Shown here piece after piece: positions 60,584-64,000 of a stretch of DNA of 64,000 bases. Positions within the stretch are counted from its first letter, which is position 1, and each line of letters begins with the position of its first letter. The notes below the pieces were generated by a model. That model did not search any database. It saw nothing but the letters and a program-made list of their open reading frames with translations, and was not told where the DNA came from. Source of the DNA: JAMOQA01 sp964420365 (lineage in GTDB: Bacteria; Acidobacteriota; Polarisedimenticolia; J045); the NCBI GenBank assembly GCA_964420365.1, contig CAYQTA010000051.1, positions 1 to 64,000 of the forward strand, read 5' to 3'. The translations under genes were made by a program, and so were the position numbers.

Positions 60584-61699
60584 TCACTCGATCCCGCGCT
60601 CGACGTAGACGCTCTCCCCCCCGCCGGGACGCCGCACGCGCCAGGCGCCGACCCCGTCCCCCGGCTCCAGCCAGTCGACCGGCACCTTCCCGGACCCGTC
60701 CGGCAGGTCGAGAACGTAGGCGGGCAGGGCGGGGCCCGGCAGCGTCCCCCGGAGGGTGCGCCAGAGCCGCTTCCCCTCGGCGATGGACACCCGGAACCCC
60801 GCCGCCCCCGGCACCCGGTCCGGGTGGTGGAGGTACCAGGCGGCGATCCCCCGCTCCCAGAGGCCGAGGAACAGCTCCCGCAGGATGGCCGGGTGATCGT
60901 TGACACCGCGGAGCAGCACGACCTGGGCGCCTAGCCGGAGCCCGCACCCCGCGAGGGCGGCGGCCGCCCGGTCGAACGCCGGCGAAAGCTCCCGCGGGTG
61001 GGCCAGGTGCAGGCCGAGCCACCGGAGCCTCCCCGCTCCCGCCTCCTCGAGCCGCCGGGCCAGCCCTGCGGTCACCCGGGGGGGGTCGACGACCGGGACC
61101 CGCGTGTGGATCCGCACCGAGCGGATCCCGGGGATCGCCGCGACCCGCGCCACGAGCCCCGCGACCCGGTCGTCCGCGAGGAACAGGGGATCCCCCCCGG
61201 AGAGGATCACCTCGCGGAGCGGCCTCCCGTCGCGCCCCGCGGCGAGCCCCGCGAGGACGTCGAGGGCCCCCGACAGGTCGCGGTCGGTCGGCTCCCGGCC
61301 CGGCGGCGCCCGGAAGCAGAAGCGGCAGTAGACCGGGCACCGGGTCGTCACGAGGAAAACGACCCGGTCCGGGTACTTTCGCACCAGGAGCGGGTGCGGA
61401 TGGAGCCGGGACTCGCCGACCGGGTCCGGGATCCCGCCGGGGTCGGCCCCGGCCTCGTCCGGCCCGGGCCAGGCGATCTTCCGCAGCGGGTCCCCGGGGT
61501 CCCCGGGATCGACGAGGTCGAGGAACGCGGGCGTGAACCGGAGCGGCAGGCGCCGGACCGCGGCGCGGAGCCGGGGCTCCGGGCGCACGCCGAGCCGCCG
61601 GGCCGCCTCCTCGAGGGGCACGGGGGCGCTCCCCGCGAAACGCCGGGACCGCAGGGGCCGGGGAGTCCCCGCCCCCTTCCACCGATCCGTGCGCGCCAT
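60584..61699 (-). CDS. epmB: EpmB-like (lysine 2,3-aminomutase family) radical SAM enzyme
   Basis: 371 aa from ATG 61699 (GGGGAGG upstream; the longer frame to 61993 is not supported). Radical SAM motif CPVYCRFCFR; EVILSGGDPLFL; the PLP-binding lysine block DLPDGSGKVPVD. EpmB turns alpha-lysine into beta-lysine for EF-P; the PLP block is closer to KamA. The neighbourhood (divergent efp and epmA) supports the EF-P role. Confidence 0.88.
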   Translation of the reverse strand: MARTDRWKGAGTPRPLRSRRFAGSAPVPLEEAARRLGVRPEPRLRAAVRRLPLRFTPAFLDLVDPGDPGDPLRKIAWPGPDEAGADPGGIPDPVGESRLHPHPLLVRKYPDRVVFLVTTRCPVYCRFCFRAPPGREPTDRDLSGALDVLAGLAAGRDGRPLREVILSGGDPLFLADDRVAGLVARVAAIPGIRSVRIHTRVPVVDPPRVTAGLARRLEEAGAGRLRWLGLHLAHPRELSPAFDRAAAALAGCGLRLGAQVVLLRGVNDHPAILRELFLGLWERGIAAWYLHHPDRVPGAAGFRVSIAEGKRLWRTLRGTLPGPALPAYVLDLPDGSGKVPVDWLEPGDGVGAWRVRRPGGGESVYVERGIE

Positions 61700-61802
61700 C
61701 GCCTCCCCGTTATAATCGCCGCGCCGCCGGGAGGTCGCCCGGCGCACGGTCGATTCCGCGAAGCTCACCCCGGGCCCGGCGGGCCCGGCCGCGAGGTGCA
61801 CG

Positions 61803-62363
61803 GTGTACGAGACGTCGGACCTGCGCAAGGGGCTCAAGGTCGAGATCGACGGCGAGCCGTACGTGATCGTCGAGGCCCAGTTCGTCAAGCCGGGCAAGGG
61901 AAACGCCTTCACCCGGTGCAAGCTGAAGAGCCTGGTCTCCGGGCTCGTGATCGACCGCACCTGGAGGTCCGGCGAGAAGATCGACCGGTGCAACCTGGAG
62001 GAACGGAAGATGGAGTTCCTCTACGCGGACGACCAGTACCACTTCATGGACACGACGACCTACGAGCAGGTCGCCCTCTCGCCGGACCAGGTCGGGGAGG
62101 TCGGCCGGTTCCTCTCCGAGAACCTGGAGGTCAGCGTCCTGCTCCACAACGGCAAGCCGATCTCGATCGACCTGCCGAACTTCGTCGAGCTCCAGATCGT
62201 CGAGACCGAGCCCGGCGTCAAGGGGGACACGAAGTCCTCGACGACCAAGCCCGCGAAGCTCTCGACCGGCGCGGTGGTCCAGGTGCCGCTCTTCGTCGAC
62301 CAGGGAGAGTGGATCAAGATCGACACCCGCACCGGGCAGTACGTGGAGCGGGTGAAGAAGTAG
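61803..62363 (+). CDS. efp: elongation factor P
   Basis: 186 aa from GTG 61803. Three beta-barrel domains. The tip loop is VKPGKGNAFTR with Lys32 as the modification site. It relieves ribosome stalling at polyproline. The lysine and the flanking genes show that it is modified by beta-lysylation (EpmA/EpmB) rather than by rhamnose or hypusine. A TATAAT at 61711-61716 may be the promoter, but no -35 box is clear. Confidence 0.97.
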   Translation: MYETSDLRKGLKVEIDGEPYVIVEAQFVKPGKGNAFTRCKLKSLVSGLVIDRTWRSGEKIDRCNLEERKMEFLYADDQYHFMDTTTYEQVALSPDQVGEVGRFLSENLEVSVLLHNGKPISIDLPNFVELQIVETEPGVKGDTKSSTTKPAKLSTGAVVQVPLFVDQGEWIKIDTRTGQYVERVKK

Positions 62364-62370
62364 CGCCCCG

Positions 62371-63420
62371 ATGACCGCGGGCGACGGCGACCGGCGCGCG
62401 GCCCTGCCCGCGCGCCTTCGCGCGCTCGGCGATCGGCGGGGCGTCCTCGCCACCCGGGCCCGGGTCCTCCGCGCGCTCCACTGCTTCTTCGAGGCCCGCG
62501 GGTTTCTCCACCTGGAAACGCCGGCGCGGGTAACATGCCCCGGCCTCGAGCCGCACCTGGTCCCGTTTCCCGCCGGTGGCGGCCGCTGGCTGATCACGAG
62601 CCCCGAGCTCCACCTCAAGAAGGCCCTCGTCGCCCTGGCCGCGGCGGGCGACCCGTCGCCCCGGGTCTACGAGGTCGCCCGGGTGTTCCGCGACGACGAG
62701 ACCGGCCCCTGGCACCTGCCGGAGTTCACGATGGTCGAGTGGTACCGGGCGGGGGAGGGGCTCGACGCCCTGGTCCGCGACCTCGAGGAGCTCCTGCCGC
62801 GGCTCGCCGAGGCGGCCGGGGCCGATCCCCGGGACGCCTCGGGTACCGACCTCACGCTCCCGTTCGAACGCCTCTCCGTCCGGGACGCCTTCGCCCGCTA
62901 CGCGGCGATCGACCTCGCCGCCTGCCGGGAACGGGACGACCTCGCGGCCGAGGTCCGCCGGCTCGGCCTCCCGGTGGACCCGGGGGACACCTGGGACGAT
63001 CTCTTCTTCCGGGCCTTCCTCGATCGCGTGGAACCGCGGCTCGGGCGGGCGCGCGCGACGATCCTCGAGGAATACCCGGCGAGCCAGTGCGCCCTCGCCC
63101 GGGTGCGCGAGGACCCGGGCTTCCCGGTCGCCCTCCGGTTCGAGCTGTACGCGGGCGGCGTCGAGCTGGCCAACGCGTTCGACGAGTTGACCGACCCGGT
63201 CGAGCAGCGCCGCCGCCACGAGGCGGACCGGGCGGCGCGCCGGGCGGCCGGGCTCGCGGTGCCGGACCTCGACGAGGAGTTCCTCGCCGCCCTCGAGGCG
63301 GGGATGCCGCCCGCCGCCGGGATCGCCCTCGGCTTCGACCGCCTCCTCGCCGTGCTGCTCGGCCTGCCGGGCGCCAGCGAGGTGGTCGCCTTCCCGCCCG
63401 GCGGGCGCGGGTCCTCCTAG
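62371..63420 (+). CDS. epmA: EF-P--(R)-beta-lysine ligase EpmA
   Basis: 349 aa, 7 bp after efp. Class II lysyl-tRNA-synthetase-like catalytic core without an anticodon domain: FRDDETGPWHLPEFTMVEWYR (motif 2), LTDPVEQRRRHEAD, ELYAGGVELANAFDELTD and GIALGFDRLLAVLLG (motif 3). Attaches beta-lysine to EF-P. The TAG stop shares CTAG with the convergent gene at the right edge. No epmC hydroxylase in the window. Confidence 0.95.
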   Translation: MTAGDGDRRAALPARLRALGDRRGVLATRARVLRALHCFFEARGFLHLETPARVTCPGLEPHLVPFPAGGGRWLITSPELHLKKALVALAAAGDPSPRVYEVARVFRDDETGPWHLPEFTMVEWYRAGEGLDALVRDLEELLPRLAEAAGADPRDASGTDLTLPFERLSVRDAFARYAAIDLAACRERDDLAAEVRRLGLPVDPGDTWDDLFFRAFLDRVEPRLGRARATILEEYPASQCALARVREDPGFPVALRFELYAGGVELANAFDELTDPVEQRRRHEADRAARRAAGLAVPDLDEEFLAALEAGMPPAAGIALGFDRLLAVLLGLPGASEVVAFPPGGRGSS

Positions 63421-64000
63421 CGGGTGGACGCGACGGGGCGGGCCGCGACCGCGGCCGTCCTCGTGGCCGGCGGCACGACGATGCCGCGGCACCCCGAGCC
63501 GAGGTACGTCCCGGCCCGGTCGAACACGAACACGCAGAGGGTCCGGCGCCCGCGGCGGGAGGTGAACGGCAGCCGGATCCGCCGCGCGAACTCGAGGTCC
63601 CCCCCGGCCACCAGGCCGTAGACGCGCGAGAACTCCGTGCGCGACCCGTTCCAGAGCGCGACCCCGGCCGCCGCCGGCTCCACCGGCACCGGACCGCTCG
63701 GGCGGACGAGCACCCGCACCTCGCAGGTAACGTCCCGCTTCCCGCCCGGCGAAGCGCAGTTCCCGACCCCCTCGACCCTCACCGCGAGGCCCCGGTCACC
63801 CTCCCCGGCGCCGACGTACGACGCCAGCTCCTCGTCCCGGTGCACCTGCCGGTCGACGAGCCAGGAGGTTCCCACCACCTCGAAGCCCCCGGTCCGCGAC
63901 GCTACCGCGACCGACCGGTAGCGCTCCCGGCGGGCTCCCGCGGGCGGCACCAGCGTCACCCGCGCCCGGCACCACGCCCGCCGGCGGATCTCCTCCGTGA
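63417..64000 (-). CDS. paralogue of the left-edge VWA-like gene, 5' end outside the window
   Basis: The frame is open to the last base; about 193 residues are visible and the start lies off the window (a GTG at 63959 is internal). It aligns with the C-terminal ~195 residues of the left-edge gene: TEEIRRRAWCRARVTLVPP, LVRPSGPVPVEPAAAGVALWNGSRTEFS and RRTLCVFVFDRAGTYLGSGCRG. Hence the domain (about 180 residues) is shared by a family. The two are transcribed towards each other. It ends tail-to-tail with epmA (shared CTAG). The role is unknown. Confidence 0.75.
   Translation of the reverse strand, partial: TEEIRRRAWCRARVTLVPPAGARRERYRSVAVASRTGGFEVVGTSWLVDRQVHRDEELASYVGAGEGDRGLAVRVEGVGNCASPGGKRDVTCEVRVLVRPSGPVPVEPAAAGVALWNGSRTEFSRVYGLVAGGDLEFARRIRLPFTSRRGRRTLCVFVFDRAGTYLGSGCRGIVVPPATRTAAVAARPVASTR

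Noticed and set aside
61711..61716. TATAAT as a firm efp promoter
   Set aside because: No acceptable -35 box at 16-18 bp upstream; only mentioned in the efp entry.

Overview
The window is 64 kb of very GC-rich (about 70% or more), densely coded bacterial chromosome. No tRNA, rRNA, phage, integrase or CRISPR signal was recognised. Gene content points to a deep-branching, respiring, Gram-negative-type bacterium with an outer membrane (two TonB-dependent receptors, an OmpA-domain protein, multiheme c-cytochromes, many Tat and Sec signals). A WD40-like protein ends in a tail (FFYLYR then GSYGTSS) that I associate with Acidobacteriota such as Thermoanaerobaculia or Polarisedimenticolia, and both window edges carry a family resembling the acidobacterial VWA-related proteins. 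I treat Acidobacteriota as the best guess, not as proven.

Layout. 1-1.3 kb: 3' part of a VWA-like gene and a tiny secreted ORF. 1.5-7.5 kb: sensor kinase and NtrC-type regulator, divergent from an octaheme hydroxylamine-oxidoreductase-like cytochrome and a membrane NapC-type cytochrome. 7.5-8.0 kb: terminator, a nested palindrome and the first copy of a dispersed repeat. 8-14.6 kb: beta-propeller protein, DUF438/hemerythrin/PAS protein, AAA/DUF4143 ATPase, and a PA14-OmpA-thioredoxin fusion. 14.6-23.2 kb (minus strand): tsaD, an MBL hydrolase, mraY, a MurJ-MurG-helical-repeat fusion, a DUF3810-like protein and an AmpG-like transporter, in which the genes from tsaD to mraY and the mraY/murJG and DUF3810/AmpG pairs overlap or nearly abut. 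23.3-31.4 kb: GT4 with a glycogen-debranching-type enzyme, a C1 peptidase, a GT2/TPR protein, and OsmC with mtnA. 31.5-39.6 kb (minus): hybrid kinase, YfiR-like protein, two 684-residue TonB receptors in tandem, and a polytopic membrane protein. 39.7-42.9 kb (plus): ATL, pncA, pncB and a PflX-like radical SAM protein with overlapping ends. 43.2-50.3 kb (minus): a tightly coupled six-gene operon built around the AmmeMemoRadiSam proteins, mostly with export signals. 50.3-57 kb: aminotransferase, an empty 0.8 kb stretch, a MerR/VIT-VWA pair and a GDSL esterase. 57-60.5 kb (minus): sdhCAB. 60.6-63.4 kb: an EF-P beta-lysylation cassette (epmB-like, efp, epmA). The right edge is a second, truncated copy of the left-edge family.

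How the parts work together. mraY and murJ-murG cover lipid I synthesis, lipid II synthesis and lipid II flipping from one transcription unit, with the last two joined in one polypeptide; a likely muropeptide importer lies just upstream. The cytochrome pair resembles the quinol-to-HAO module of nitrite or hydroxylamine reduction. The radical-SAM/MEMO-AMMECR1/DUF362/NapGH-like operon looks like a membrane-anchored redox system whose enzymes carry Tat-type signals. A family of GC-rich hairpin repeats sits just 3' of genes at six places.
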